From: Sulfuricurvum sp. PD_MW2
Lineage (GTDB): Bacteria > Campylobacterota > Campylobacteria > Campylobacterales > Sulfurimonadaceae
Assembly (NCBI RefSeq): GCF_002633015.1
Contig: NZ_NSIU01000013.1
Coordinates: 1 to 53,326, forward strand
Direction: 5' to 3'
DNA length: 53,326 nt
Shown in pieces: positions 8,037-17,340 of the stretch (within the stretch, counting starts at the first letter, position 1; each line of letters begins with the position of its first letter). The notes below the pieces were generated by a model. That model ran no database searches. It worked only from the letters and a program-made list of their open reading frames with translations, and was not told the origin of the DNA. The position numbers were made by a program, and so were the translations under genes.

Positions 8037-9730
8037 TATTTCTCCTTGTACTCTAACATCATATTAAAGAGCGATCCGCCTGCCGGTACCATCGGAAGAA
8101 CGTTTTCGAATCGGTTTACGACAACATCGATGATTGCAACGACATTTTTATCGATCGCATCTTTAAGCGCGGCATCGAACTCCTCTTTGGTATTGACACG
8201 ATACCCTACTCCGCCGAATGCTTCGGCGAGTTTAACAAAATCCGGTTGTGTCGAGAGATCGGTTTGTGAGTGTCGTTTATCGTAAAAGAGTGTCTGCCAC
8301 TGACGTACCATCCCCAAGAAATTATTATTCAAAATGACATTGATAACAGGAAGTTTATACTCAACAGCCGTCATCAGCTCTTGAATATTCATCAAAATCG
8401 ATCCATCACCCGTAATATTGATACTGACTCTCTCTGGATCTGCACGCTTCACGCCAAGTGCCGCAGGGAAACCGAATCCCATGGTTCCAAGTCCACCCGA
8501 GCTTACCCATTGACGAGGGCGGGTGAATGGATAAAACTGTGCCGACCACATTTGATGTTGTCCGACATCCGTAGAGATATTGGCATTATCACCCAAAAGT
8601 TGCCCGATACGTTCAATAACCCATTGAGGTTTTAAACGATCACCCTCTTCTTTATACGATAATGGATGCAATTTATTAAAATTAGCAATCGTATTGTGCC
8701 ATGTCTCATAACGCTCAGGTTTGATTTGTTCTTTCGCCAAAGGGATCATCTGTTCTAAAACATTTTTGACATCACCGACAATCGGAAAATGAGCATGAAC
8801 CAATTTAGAAACGCTTGCCGGATCGATATCGACATGAATAATCTGTGCATTTTTTGCAAATTCAGAAAGCTTTCCGGTAACGCGATCATCAAAACGTGCA
8901 CCTAATCCGATCACCAAATCGGTTTCAGACATTGCCATATTCGCCGCATACGATCCATGCATTCCGAGCATTGAAATCAGCAATGGGTCATCGTAACGAA
9001 GCGTACCGCGAGCCATGAAGGTCTCAACCGCAGGGATTTGAGTCATTGTTGAAAATTCACGAACGAGTTCCGCTGCACCGGAACTAATAACACCCCCGCC
9101 CAAATAAAGGAGCGGACGTTTTGAGTGAGCAATCGCATCAATCGCTTTTTTAATCTGGCGTGCGTTCCCTTTTGTCGTCGGTTTATAGGTCTCTAATTCA
9201 ACTTCTTTTGAGTAATCGAATGTCGCAATTTGTGCCGTTACATCTTTTGGGATATCGACATGCACGGGTCCCGGACGTCCAGTTCGAGCGATATAAAACG
9301 CCTCTTTCAAAATACGCGGCAAATCTGCTGCATCGGTCACCAGATAATTGTGTTTTGTACACGAACGGCTGATTCCGACGGCATCAATCTCTTGGAATGC
9401 ATCGGTTCCGATCAATGACATCGGAACCTGACCACTGATAACGACCAACGGAATAGAATCCATATAAGCATCGGCCAAACCGGTGACTCCATTGGTGAAT
9501 CCAGGGCCCGAAGTGATCATCGCAACCCCAACTTTTCCAGTTGCTTTTGCGTATCCTTCTGCGGCATGGACTGCCGCTTGTTCATGACGTGTCAATACAT
9601 GCTGGAACGAATGTTGTTTATAAATCTCATCATAGACGTTCATGATCGCCCCGCCGGGGTAACCGAATACGACTTCGACTTCCTCGGCGATGAGTGCTTC
9701 GATAACCATCTGTGCACCGCTGATTTGCAT
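8036..9730 (-). CDS. ilvB: Acetolactate synthase large (catalytic) subunit
   Basis: ThDP-dependent enzyme that condenses two pyruvates (or pyruvate plus 2-oxobutyrate), the first common step of valine, leucine and isoleucine synthesis. It is 564 aa with three domains: N-terminal PYR domain with FGYPGGAIMNVYDEI and the catalytic Glu in RHEQAAVHAAEGYA, a central FAD-binding domain (LLYLGGGVISSGA, GARFDDRVTGK), and the C-terminal PP domain with ThDP motif GDGSILMNIQEL ending in NN. SD AAGGAG precedes the ATG. It is the first gene of ilvB-ilvH-lpxD-(SLT-like), with a TATAAT at 9808-9813 and a leader of roughly 70 bases carrying a short TTGAC inverted repeat. Confidence 0.97.
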   Translation of the reverse strand: MQISGAQMVIEALIAEEVEVVFGYPGGAIMNVYDEIYKQHSFQHVLTRHEQAAVHAAEGYAKATGKVGVAMITSGPGFTNGVTGLADAYMDSIPLVVISGQVPMSLIGTDAFQEIDAVGISRSCTKHNYLVTDAADLPRILKEAFYIARTGRPGPVHVDIPKDVTAQIATFDYSKEVELETYKPTTKGNARQIKKAIDAIAHSKRPLLYLGGGVISSGAAELVREFSTMTQIPAVETFMARGTLRYDDPLLISMLGMHGSYAANMAMSETDLVIGLGARFDDRVTGKLSEFAKNAQIIHVDIDPASVSKLVHAHFPIVGDVKNVLEQMIPLAKEQIKPERYETWHNTIANFNKLHPLSYKEEGDRLKPQWVIERIGQLLGDNANISTDVGQHQMWSAQFYPFTRPRQWVSSGGLGTMGFGFPAALGVKRADPERVSINITGDGSILMNIQELMTAVEYKLPVINVILNNNFLGMVRQWQTLFYDKRHSQTDLSTQPDFVKLAEAFGGVGYRVNTKEEFDAALKDAIDKNVVAIIDVVVNRFENVLPMVPAGGSLFNMMLEYKEK

Positions 9731-9807
9731 GTCGTCTCCTTATTCAAAAAAATATTTTTTACTGTTCTTCGTGAGTATGGAACTGTAAAATGTCAAAAAA
9801 TTGACGG

Positions 9808-9813
9808 ATTATA
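9808..9813 (-). promoter_or_regulatory. -10 box of ilvB operon
   Basis: TATAAT on the minus strand, about 78 bases before the ilvB ATG. The bases just downstream (9791-9805) read GTCAA-N5-TTGAC on the minus strand, a small inverted repeat at the expected transcript start that could be an operator; no attenuator peptide was seen. Confidence 0.55.
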
Positions 9814-9856
9814 GGAAAAAGAAGCTATAAATTACGTTAAATCGAGGGAATAATCT

Positions 9857-10294
9857 TTATATCTCTTGAAGTTTGATCGGTTCATTCTCCAAAAGGACAA
9901 TCTCTTGTTCGGCAATCACTGTTTCATCGACTAAATCCGGAAATATTTTGCGTAATGAATCACGCAATTTGATAAGATTAACCGGTTTAAGCAAATACCC
10001 GCTTGCACCTGAACGGACAGCGTTTAGAACCATCTCTTCTTGACCATGCGATGTCACCATAATGATTTTTACATCTTTGTCTAGCTTTTTAAGCTCTTTT
10101 ACGGCTGTAATACCATCCATCTCCGGCATCGTAATATCCATCGTTACCAAATCAGGTTTCAAACGCGTATAAAATACGATCGCTTCATTCCCATCTTTAG
10201 CCTCACCTATCACTTTATGCCCTAAGGCTTCAACCATTTTTGTAATATTTCGTCTCATTATCAGAGAATCATCAACTACTAATACTTTAAGCAC
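9857..10294 (-). CDS. CheY-like single-domain response regulator
   Basis: A 145-aa receiver protein: VVDDSLIMRR (acidic pocket), phospho-acceptor Asp in LKPDLVTMDITMPEMDG, the T/S switch in IIMVTSHG and the Lys in YLLKPVNL. A short tail of about 20 residues follows the receiver and there is no output domain. It acts in the cytosol as a phosphorylation-controlled adaptor, for chemotaxis or another stimulus. It overlaps the CheX-like gene by 8 bases, and CheX proteins dephosphorylate CheY, so the pair is a likely signalling unit. No kinase gene is adjacent. Confidence 0.92.
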   Translation of the reverse strand: MLKVLVVDDSLIMRRNITKMVEALGHKVIGEAKDGNEAIVFYTRLKPDLVTMDITMPEMDGITAVKELKKLDKDVKIIMVTSHGQEEMVLNAVRSGASGYLLKPVNLIKLRDSLRKIFPDLVDETVIAEQEIVLLENEPIKLQEI

Positions 10295-10784
10295 AATTTT
10301 CTCCTTTAAACGGTCCTATAATAGTAAATTCTATGTTTCCATACGGGGTAAAAAGTGATGTAGTTATCATTCCGGTACCCTCCGTATTCAGAATCGATTT
10401 TGCATCCTCAATGGTTGAGGGTGGAGTTAATGTAACACCGTATCCTCGATTGGGAAAATCTGTAATCGAATGCCCGATAATTGTATTGGCTATCTCTCCG
10501 GCCGCACTTTCACGCAAAGCTAAAAATTCCTCTTTATCTATCTCGCCAAAGATAAATTTTTGCGTCAATTTATCGAGCAACAACTCATCGTACGTTGTAT
10601 AGAAAAGACAATTAAGTGTTCCGCCGATACCGATAACCGTCGTATATTTTTTCAATTCAATTTTATTCACTGAATGAAATTGACCTTCACACATTGTTTT
10701 AATTTCCATTTCGTCATTTAAGAACAATTCAGCCCGATATGTTATGACAGATAAAAGTTGTTCTAAACATTCATCCTTTTTCAC
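10287..10784 (-). CDS. CheX-like CheY-P phosphatase
   Basis: A 165-aa protein of the CheC/CheX/FliY phosphatase family. The signature helix ESAAGEIANTIIGHS carries the E-x-x-N pair that inserts into the CheY active site. It is followed by the conserved LTPPSTI segment and a C-terminal strand region (GMITTSLFTPYGNIEFTII). It would shut off the response regulator encoded by the overlapping downstream gene. Start: GTG at 10784, with AAGGG 7 bases upstream, is the only codon keeping the full N-terminal helix. Confidence 0.85.
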   Translation of the reverse strand: MKKDECLEQLLSVITYRAELFLNDEMEIKTMCEGQFHSVNKIELKKYTTVIGIGGTLNCLFYTTYDELLLDKLTQKFIFGEIDKEEFLALRESAAGEIANTIIGHSITDFPNRGYGVTLTPPSTIEDAKSILNTEGTGMITTSLFTPYGNIEFTIIGPFKGENCA

Positions 10785-10814
10785 TACTGCCCTTATTTAA
10801 TACCAATTTTTTGA

Positions 10815-10866
10815 GGAAAACACCAAGCAAGATTTGCAGTGATTTACAAATCTTGGTCATGTTTTC
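10815..10866. repeat. Long imperfect inverted repeat
   Basis: The arm GAAAACACCAAGCAAGATTTG pairs imperfectly with the downstream arm ending GTTTTC. The inner perfect stem is CAAGATTTG at 10828-10836 with CAAATCTTG at 10847-10855, loop of 10 bases. It lies between the cheX start and the Cys-rich gene stop. It could end the Cys-rich gene transcript, or fold in the leader of cheX; no clean T-run follows on either strand. Confidence 0.5.
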
Positions 10867-10948
10867 ACCTAAAAAAATTACTATTGTTATATTTTAGTAA
10901 ATTTTGTCTTGGATGAAGCTTGAAGTCTATGCCATAAACTTCTGGCAA

Positions 10949-11170
10949 TTACACTTTGCACCCGCATCCACCAACCATTCCAATAACATAATTATCATTG
11001 ACTTCGACCAGTTGAAATTCATGCTTACCGCAAAAGTGACCCTGCATATACGCTATTTGTGTTTCTGCAGCTTCAAGCGCCCCTTCTTTTGAATCAAACG
11101 TCGTTATTTGAGACATCTCCTCTTTTTTAGCGCAGCTGCATAACTTTTCAATGACAACGTGATGTTCCAT
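10949..11170 (-). CDS. Cys-rich small protein, putative nif-regulon member
   Basis: A 73-aa soluble protein not recognised by family. Cysteines are arranged as CSC near residues 9-11, a single C in HFCGKH near 46-48 and CGC at the very C-terminus (MVGGCGCKV), which suggests metal or Fe-S binding. The middle is an amphipathic helix (SKEGALEAAETQIAYMQ). An ATG further upstream exists at 11224, but ATG 11170 is preferred because AAGAAGGA lies 8 bases upstream. A sigma-54-type element (GAGAAT-N5-ATGCA) at 11207-11222 gives a leader of about 26 bases, almost the same as predicted for nifH. This ties it to the nif genes though it is 4.6 kb beyond nifK and among housekeeping genes. Function is unknown. 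Confidence 0.75.
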   Translation of the reverse strand: MEHHVVIEKLCSCAKKEEMSQITTFDSKEGALEAAETQIAYMQGHFCGKHEFQLVEVNDNYVIGMVGGCGCKV

Positions 11171-11206
11171 GATAAAATCCTTCTTTATTTGAGATAGCAA
11201 ATTTAT

Positions 11207-11222
11207 TGCATATGCTATTCTC
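11207..11222 (-). promoter_or_regulatory. Sigma-54-type element for Cys-rich gene
   Basis: Minus strand GAGAAT-AGCAT-ATGCA. The -24 G and the -12 GC are in the same register as in the nifH and nifB elements. It lies between the trpB stop and the 73-aa gene. Confidence 0.6.
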
Positions 11223-11236
11223 AATTGATTGAAATT

Positions 11237-12454
11237 TTAAAATTTTGCATTCGGAATGGGATAATTTTCAATCACAAAATCAATGTCTTTGTCACCGCGA
11301 CCGCTTAGATTGACTAAGATAGTTTTATCTTTGCCTAGTGTTTTCGCCAATTTCATCGCATACGCTACGGCATGGGCAGATTCAAGAGCCGGAATAATCC
11401 CCTCTAATTGAGAAAGTTTATAAAACGCATCCACTGCTTCTTCATCATTGCATAATCCTACTTTGGTTCGACCGCTCTGTTTTAAATAGGCATGTTCCGG
11501 CCCGACAGAAGGATAATCGATCCCTGAACCAATAGAATAAACCGGGGCGGGTTCGCCATTGGCATCTTTTAGCATGATCGAATTAAAACCATGCATAATC
11601 CCCTCTTCTCCATACGTCAAGGTAGCTGCATGATTACCGAGTTCTTCTCCTCTTCCCAAAGGTTCTACCCCATAAAGATCAACGTCTTTGTCATCGATAA
11701 ATGCAGAAAAAATCCCCATCGCGTTCGATCCGCCTCCGACGCAGGCAACCACGTTATCAGGAAGCTTTCCTTCCATCTCTTCAAATTGCTCTTTTGCTTC
11801 AAATCCTATCACCGACTGAAAATCTCTCACCATCATCGGAAACGGATGAGGACCGACAACCGAACCGATACAATAAATCGAATTGATCGGATCTTTGACG
11901 TACTCTTCAAATGCTGAGTCGACCGCTTCTTTCAGCGTCTTTAATCCATGGGTGGCAGGGACGACACGGGCTCCCAATATTTTCATACGGACAACATTCG
12001 GATGCTCTTTGGCAATATCAACTTCTCCCATATGAATTTCACATTCCAAGCCGAAATATGCAGCCGCAGTGGCAAGTGCAACACCATGTTGCCCTGCTCC
12101 TGTCTCTGCAATCACCTTCTTTTTACCCAAATGTTTCGCAAGAATAACCTCCGCCATACAATGGTTCAGTTTATGGGCACCGGTATGGTTAAGATCTTCG
12201 CGTTTCAAATAGATTTTTGCGCCGCCACAATGTTCTGTTAAGTTTTTTGCGAATGAAACAGGTGTCGGTCGCCCTTGGTAATGTTTACGAACGTATTTCA
12301 ACTCATTGATAAACTCCGGCGAGTTTTTTAATTCGTTATACGCTTTTGCAATTTCTGCAAACGGCTCTTCTAATACTGGAGGGATATAGGAACCTCCAAA
12401 TTTTCCGAAATATCCGTTTTCATCCGGATGAGTTTCTAAATAAGTATTTCCCAT
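11237..12454 (-). CDS. trpB: Tryptophan synthase beta chain (stand-alone)
   Basis: PLP enzyme joining indole and serine to tryptophan. It is 405 aa. Landmarks are [12 protein letters not shown] near the N-terminus, the PLP lysine in HTGAHKLNH (the common form is HKINN), [24 protein letters not shown], the phosphate loop [16 protein letters not shown] and LSGRGDKD. The start at 12454 (MGNTYLE) is chosen over an ATG 18 bases upstream because AAGGGA is 7 bases before it. No trpA, trpF or trpC is adjacent, so this is a lone trpB; it could be a second copy that salvages indole. Confidence 0.93.
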   Translation of the reverse strand: MGNTYLETHPDENGYFGKFGGSYIPPVLEEPFAEIAKAYNELKNSPEFINELKYVRKHYQGRPTPVSFAKNLTEHCGGAKIYLKREDLNHTGAHKLNHCMAEVILAKHLGKKKVIAETGAGQHGVALATAAAYFGLECEIHMGEVDIAKEHPNVVRMKILGARVVPATHGLKTLKEAVDSAFEEYVKDPINSIYCIGSVVGPHPFPMMVRDFQSVIGFEAKEQFEEMEGKLPDNVVACVGGGSNAMGIFSAFIDDKDVDLYGVEPLGRGEELGNHAATLTYGEEGIMHGFNSIMLKDANGEPAPVYSIGSGIDYPSVGPEHAYLKQSGRTKVGLCNDEEAVDAFYKLSQLEGIIPALESAHAVAYAMKLAKTLGKDKTILVNLSGRGDKDIDFVIENYPIPNAKF

Positions 12455-12494
12455 ATAATGTCCCTTTTTCAATATTTTTTTAAAATGAGACCTT

Positions 12495-12500
12495 ATTATA
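12495..12500 (-). promoter_or_regulatory. -10 box of trpB
   Basis: TATAAT on the minus strand about 40 bases before the trpB ATG. It is divergent from the plus-strand TATAAT at 12550. Confidence 0.55.
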
Positions 12501-12549
12501 TTTAAAAAAGCGATAAAAAAGCTTTTGATGGTTAAGAAGAAAATGGTGC

Positions 12550-12555
12550 TATAAT
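12550..12555 (+). promoter_or_regulatory. -10 box of PAS-GGDEF-EAL gene
   Basis: TATAAT, preceded by GGTGC, 32 bases before the ATG at 12588; ATAAGG precedes the ATG as SD. Confidence 0.6.
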
Positions 12556-12587
12556 TTTTCGATTAATTACACGGATAAGGTAGATAT

Positions 12588-14939
12588 ATGGAAAAGAAAG
12601 AATCTCAAAGTACTAAGAGTGCTTTGCAAATATCTGCCTTATATCTCGTGTTTGGGATGTTTTGGATCTATTTTTCCGACATGGGAATCTGTTTATTCAC
12701 AAATGATTCGCATCAAATTTTATTGTGGCAAACCTATAAAGGCTTTTTCTTTATCGGAGTGACCGCTTTACTGCTTTATCTTCTTAGTTATCGGATTTTA
12801 CATGATAGATATGTCGAATATACACAACGCCTTGAGCAACATAAAAACTCAGAGTTACGTATCGAAAAACAAGAAGCTCTACTAAAAGGATTAGTAGACA
12901 GTCTTCCGGATTCAATCTATGCAAAAGATCTAGAGGGACGGTATCTGGTATTTAATCATGCAGCAGGTATTACTGTCGGTATTGATGAAAAAAAGGCTAT
13001 CGGAAAAACTGATTATGATCTTTTTCCGCCGGAAACAGCTGCTCTATTCGTTGAAAAAAATCAACCCGTACTTCAGAACGGTCAAATTTATCAGCATGAA
13101 TCCATTATCACTACTGCTGATGGATACCGAAAAAGTATCTTGGCTACAAAAGGGCCCCTTTTCAATGATGAAGGAAAAATGTTTGCTATTTTCGGGATTT
13201 CGCGAGATACGACAAACGATAAAATGATTCAAACCCGCCTAGAACAACAAAATTCTCTGCTAAACTCCCTCATTAACGGTTCTCCCGATGCTATCGTGAT
13301 CAAAGGACTTGATCGACGCTATATTGTCTTCAACAAAGGTGCGTATACCCTTTCAGGGATTGATACCAACGATGCAATCGGAAAAACGGCGGATGAGATT
13401 TTCCCCAAAGAAACTGCTGAAATTATCAAACGAATTGATGATGAGTTACTTGCAAACAACTATTTTGTCGAGCATGAAGAGACCATGCTGATGCCGAATG
13501 GAAAAACGCATGTCTATTGGGTCACAAAAGGGCTCCTCAAAACGCAAGATGGAGAGATTTTTGGTATTTTCGGAATTTATCGTGATATCACTGCTATGAA
13601 ACATAATGAGCAGATGATAATCGATGAAAAAGAGCGATATGACTACATGGCACACCACGACCCACTTACAGGGCTTCCAAACCGCTTAAGTTTAATCGAG
13701 ACACTCCAATTGAAAAGTATCGATACCCTTGATTCTCACTTTGCCTTGATGTTTTTTGATCTAGACGGGTTTAAAGAAATTAACGACTCGTTTGGTCATC
13801 GTTTTGGAGATCAGGTATTAATCCAATTTTCAAAGCTCCTAGAAGAAATTTTTCCAAAAGAAACATTGATTATACGGACAGGAGGCGATGAATTTGTCGT
13901 TCTATTAGAATCAAAATTTGATCATCACTCCATTCAAATGTATATGGGTAATTTACTGCAAATGTTAAATACCCCTTTTATCATCGACCAGATTGAAGTT
14001 TATGTTACGGTCAGTATCGGCATTTCACTCTATCCTGACGATACAATGAATTACGAAGAGCTTCTGCAAAAAGCAGATGCAGCGATGTATAAAGCAAAAA
14101 GTCTTGGACGCAATACCTACAGCTTTTACAACGATGGGTTGACGCAAGAAGTTTTGGAGCGAACCACTCTTGCTTCGAATCTCAAAAAAGCCTTATCAAA
14201 TCGTGATCTTACTTTACACTATCAACCACAAGTCAATCCTTCTTCTGGTAGGATTATCGGTGCAGAAGCACTCGTACGCTGGAAAACAGAGGAAGGGATG
14301 GTTCCACCGTCTCTATTTATCCCGATTGCCGAAGAGCGAAGTTTAATTATTGAACTAGGTGATTTCGTCCTCGAAGAAGGATTCAAAGCCGCTGTGCAAT
14401 GGACTAAAAACGGACTATTCAACGGTAGAGTAGCAATCAATGTATCAGCTAAACAATTGATACACCAAAACTTTTTAACACAAGTTGAAATTCTTTTGCA
14501 TAAAACGGGATGCAACCCTTCATGGATAGAACTTGAAATCACCGAAAGTTCTATTCTTGAATATCCGGAAAAAATGATCACATTGCTCAGTGTTCTCAAA
14601 AGCAAAGGATTCAGAATCTCAATTGATGATTTTGGTACGGGATATTCATCACTCTCGTATCTAAAACATCTTCCGATCGATAAGCTAAAAATTGATATAT
14701 CATTTATACGCAATATTACAATGGAACCTAAAAATCAAACCATTGTTAAAACTATCATTGCATTGGCAAAAGGGTTAGGTATGACCACCATTGCGGAAGG
14801 GGTTGAAACGATTGATGAGATGGAATTTTTACGTTTAAGCGATGTTGACTCTATTCAAGGGTATTATTACTATAAACCGATGGATCAAAATGCTATTGAA
14901 TCACTATTTATGCAACAAAACACAGGTATGAACACATGA
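12588..14939 (+). CDS. Membrane PAS-PAS-GGDEF-EAL c-di-GMP protein
   Basis: A 783-aa protein with two N-terminal transmembrane helices (about 14-36 and 50-68) and almost no periplasmic loop, so the signal is probably cytosolic or in the membrane. Two PAS domains follow at about 100-215 and 225-345 (both with YLVFN or YIVFN motifs and a D-I/T-T after the last strand). The GGDEF domain has intact RTGGDEF near 432-436 and the EAL domain has GAEALVRW near 560 with ELEITESSI, IDDFGTGYSSLSYLK, LKIDISFI, AEGVET and QGYYYY. Both activities may be present. It overlaps the following diguanylate cyclase by 4 bases (ATGA). Its GGDEF-EAL half is clearly paralogous to that of the 1281-aa hybrid kinase at 20396-24241, including the segment RNITMEPKNQTIVK. 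Confidence 0.93.
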   Translation: MEKKESQSTKSALQISALYLVFGMFWIYFSDMGICLFTNDSHQILLWQTYKGFFFIGVTALLLYLLSYRILHDRYVEYTQRLEQHKNSELRIEKQEALLKGLVDSLPDSIYAKDLEGRYLVFNHAAGITVGIDEKKAIGKTDYDLFPPETAALFVEKNQPVLQNGQIYQHESIITTADGYRKSILATKGPLFNDEGKMFAIFGISRDTTNDKMIQTRLEQQNSLLNSLINGSPDAIVIKGLDRRYIVFNKGAYTLSGIDTNDAIGKTADEIFPKETAEIIKRIDDELLANNYFVEHEETMLMPNGKTHVYWVTKGLLKTQDGEIFGIFGIYRDITAMKHNEQMIIDEKERYDYMAHHDPLTGLPNRLSLIETLQLKSIDTLDSHFALMFFDLDGFKEINDSFGHRFGDQVLIQFSKLLEEIFPKETLIIRTGGDEFVVLLESKFDHHSIQMYMGNLLQMLNTPFIIDQIEVYVTVSIGISLYPDDTMNYEELLQKADAAMYKAKSLGRNTYSFYNDGLTQEVLERTTLASNLKKALSNRDLTLHYQPQVNPSSGRIIGAEALVRWKTEEGMVPPSLFIPIAEERSLIIELGDFVLEEGFKAAVQWTKNGLFNGRVAINVSAKQLIHQNFLTQVEILLHKTGCNPSWIELEITESSILEYPEKMITLLSVLKSKGFRISIDDFGTGYSSLSYLKHLPIDKLKIDISFIRNITMEPKNQTIVKTIIALAKGLGMTTIAEGVETIDEMEFLRLSDVDSIQGYYYYKPMDQNAIESLFMQQNTGMNT

Positions 14940-15709
14940 AAGATTTATATAAAGAACATATTGATATTACCAATGAAGTCAAAGAGAGCATTCAAAAATT
15001 AAAAGTGGTATTTCCCGCTGAATATAACCGAATCTATTCTGAAAAAGCCCGTTTGCATCAAATTGAGTTAGAACCCGATCAAGTCATTAGTTCCGAGATG
15101 TTAGATGAAAAAATGGTTCGTCATCTCATTACACTGTCACAATGCACTGATGATGCAATTCACGCCATTGAAACCGAAGATAAACACTTATTGGCAATGG
15201 TTCTTGCCGAAACAAAAGCCCTCCAAGAAGAGATTCATGAACTTCAAAAAATTGTATATGAAGACGGTTTAACCAAAAGCTTTAATCGAAAATGGTTTGA
15301 AGACACCGTATGCAGATCCGATCGAATTTCGATCCGTGACAGTGGTACACTCGTCATGGTTGATCTCAATAAATTCAAACAGATCAATGATCAATTCGGT
15401 CATGTCGTTGGTGATAAAGTACTTATACATATTGCGTTCAAACTCAAAGAGACCGGGGGACGCGTAGTACGGTACGGTGGAGATGAATTTATCATTATTT
15501 TTGATTCTAAAATATCTGAAGATGAAATCCGAGTCAAAATGGAAGCTATTTTATCCTATTGCAATCACGTCCATTTTAAAGTAGACCAAAATGAATTTAA
15601 AATCAATTTTGCGTATGGAATTGCTTCTTTTACTCATGGATCCAATATTGATCAAGTCATTGAAAATGCCGATAAAGCGATGTATTGCAAAAAAGCATGT
15701 ACGCTATAA
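14936..15709 (+). CDS. Soluble diguanylate cyclase
   Basis: A 257-aa cytosolic protein. The N-terminal 120 residues are helical (many Glu, Lys, Leu) with no recognised sensor, and the C-terminal GGDEF domain starts at KIVYEDGLTKSFNRKWFE. The active-site motif VRYGGDEF is intact at about 181-185, preceded by VMVDLNKFKQINDQFGHVVGD. No RxxD inhibitory site is evident five residues before GGDEF. Translation is coupled to the upstream PAS-GGDEF-EAL gene by ATGA overlap, pairing a cyclase with a putative dual-function enzyme. Confidence 0.9.
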   Translation: MKDLYKEHIDITNEVKESIQKLKVVFPAEYNRIYSEKARLHQIELEPDQVISSEMLDEKMVRHLITLSQCTDDAIHAIETEDKHLLAMVLAETKALQEEIHELQKIVYEDGLTKSFNRKWFEDTVCRSDRISIRDSGTLVMVDLNKFKQINDQFGHVVGDKVLIHIAFKLKETGGRVVRYGGDEFIIIFDSKISEDEIRVKMEAILSYCNHVHFKVDQNEFKINFAYGIASFTHGSNIDQVIENADKAMYCKKACTL

Positions 15710-15725
15710 CATAAGGACAAAAAAA

Positions 15726-15741
15726 TCTCCCAAAAGGGAGA
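15726..15741 (-). terminator. Terminator of nifHDK operon
   Basis: On the minus strand TCTCCC-TTTT-GGGAGA followed by a run of seven T: a textbook intrinsic terminator about 50 bases after the nifK stop. It also sits just past the convergent diguanylate cyclase stop. Confidence 0.88.
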
Positions 15742-15765
15742 AGAAGGACGAATCAATGAAATTAA

Positions 15766-15785
15766 CTTTCCCTGTGCAGGGAAAG
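15766..15785 (-). repeat. Stem-loop just after nifK
   Basis: CTTTCCCTG and CAGGGAAAG separated by two bases, six bases beyond the nifK stop. It lies upstream of the intrinsic terminator and could protect the transcript 3' end. Confidence 0.65.
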
Positions 15786-15791
15786 AAGACC

Positions 15792-17336
15792 TTAACGAAC
15801 AAGGTCGAAGAAGTAGTCGGTTGTAGCAATATTTTTGGTATCTTCATCCAATTGGTCAAGAACTTTGTTCGTGATCCAAGTGAGAAGATTTAACGCACCG
15901 TCATATCCGCTGATAGAGTAGCGGTGGAGATGATGACGGTCGAAAATCGGGAATCCGATATAAATCAACGGAGTTCCTGTATCGCGCATCAACTCTTTTC
16001 CGTAGCTGTTACCGATCATGAAATCAACCGGTTCAGTGAAGAGAAGTGAACGCATTGCCCACAAATCTTTACCTGCCCATACATGGAGGCTGTCTTTTGC
16101 CGGAGATGTATCAAGCAATGCTCTCATTTCAGCTTCCCAGCCGTTCGGTGCATTATGGCAAAGAACGTGAGTCGGCTCAGCACCCATCTCTAGCAAGAAT
16201 GAAACAACACCGAGAAGGAAGTCAGGATCACCCCAGATAGCGAATTTTTTACCGTGCATGTACGGATAGCTGTCTTGCATTGCATCAACAAGGCGGCCAC
16301 GCTCAGTTTTAAGTTTTTGCGGAACTTCAGTTCCAGTCAATTCAGCCAATTTCATGACAAACTCATCGGTACCTTTAAGACCGATCGGGTTAGAGCATCC
16401 ACCTGAATGTTTCCAACGTTTTTCTACCATTTTCATGGTTTTAGACGTTGCGTATTTTTGCAATGAGATCGTTGCACTTGAATTGATACAATCTTTTGCG
16501 TCTTCTAGTTTTGTTCCGCCTTGGAACATTTCGTAGTTACCGGCAGGCATATCCCATTGATCAGAGTGGTCACCCAACATGATATAGTCTGTACCAAACG
16601 CTTCTACGATGCTTTTTACGGATCGGAGGCTTCCAATATACGTTTCAAAACCTGGGATGATGTTGATACGTTGTTTTGTCTCACCTTTTTGACCTTCAGT
16701 GAGTTGGCTCATGATACCGTGCATCATGTTGTCATAACCTGTAATATGGCTTCCTACGAATGAAGGAGTGTGCGCATACGGAACCGGATAATCTGTTGGA
16801 AGATACTCTCCTCCGTCTTCTTCTTTCGCTGCAAGGATAAATGCACCGAGGTCATCCCCGATAACTTCTGCCATACACGTCGTTGAAACAGCGATCATTT
16901 TAGGTTTATAGACTGCCGCACAGTTTTTAAGACCCTCTTTCATGTTCACCAATCCACCGAATACCGCAGCATCTTCAGTCATAGAGTCAGATACACATGG
17001 TGTCGGCTCTTTGAAGTGTTTGGTAAAGTAAGATCGGAAATACGCTACACATCCGTGGCTTCCGTGAACGTACGGCATAGTCCCTTCGAATCCGAGAGCA
17101 ACCATGACAGCCCCGAGAGGTTGACATGCTTTTGCCGGATTGACGGTAATCGCTTCACGAGCAAGGTTTTTCTCACGGTAATCCCATGATTTAGTCCACT
17201 CAGCGATTTCATCTACTTTCGCAGGGTTGATTGCGAGCATAGAAGATTCAAATTGTTTTTTGTTTGCGAGTACTTCTTTGTACTCCGGGCGTTTAAACAG
17301 GTCTTTCCCGTTTACGATTTTTTCTACTTCTTGCAT
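15792..17336 (-). CDS. nifK: Nitrogenase MoFe protein beta chain
   Basis: Beta subunit of the alpha2-beta2 dinitrogenase that carries the P-cluster between alpha and beta. It is 514 aa, typical. P-cluster ligand cysteines are visible in NPAKACQPLGA, HGSHGCVAYFRSYF and STTCMAEVIGDD; the Ser next to the third is present as usual. The N-terminal region (EVLANKKQFE, EWTKSWDYREKN) and LGDHSDQWDMPA are typical of NifK. It starts 4 bases after nifD, with GGAAGG upstream, and is the last gene of nifH-119aa-nifD-nifK before a strong terminator. Confidence 0.98.
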   Translation of the reverse strand: MQEVEKIVNGKDLFKRPEYKEVLANKKQFESSMLAINPAKVDEIAEWTKSWDYREKNLAREAITVNPAKACQPLGAVMVALGFEGTMPYVHGSHGCVAYFRSYFTKHFKEPTPCVSDSMTEDAAVFGGLVNMKEGLKNCAAVYKPKMIAVSTTCMAEVIGDDLGAFILAAKEEDGGEYLPTDYPVPYAHTPSFVGSHITGYDNMMHGIMSQLTEGQKGETKQRINIIPGFETYIGSLRSVKSIVEAFGTDYIMLGDHSDQWDMPAGNYEMFQGGTKLEDAKDCINSSATISLQKYATSKTMKMVEKRWKHSGGCSNPIGLKGTDEFVMKLAELTGTEVPQKLKTERGRLVDAMQDSYPYMHGKKFAIWGDPDFLLGVVSFLLEMGAEPTHVLCHNAPNGWEAEMRALLDTSPAKDSLHVWAGKDLWAMRSLLFTEPVDFMIGNSYGKELMRDTGTPLIYIGFPIFDRHHLHRYSISGYDGALNLLTWITNKVLDQLDEDTKNIATTDYFFDLVR

Positions 17337-17340
17337 CGTC

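Noticed and set aside
15591-15893. Plus-strand frame overlapping the cyclase end and nifK end
   Set aside because: It is out of frame with two well supported genes and spans a terminator and hairpins.
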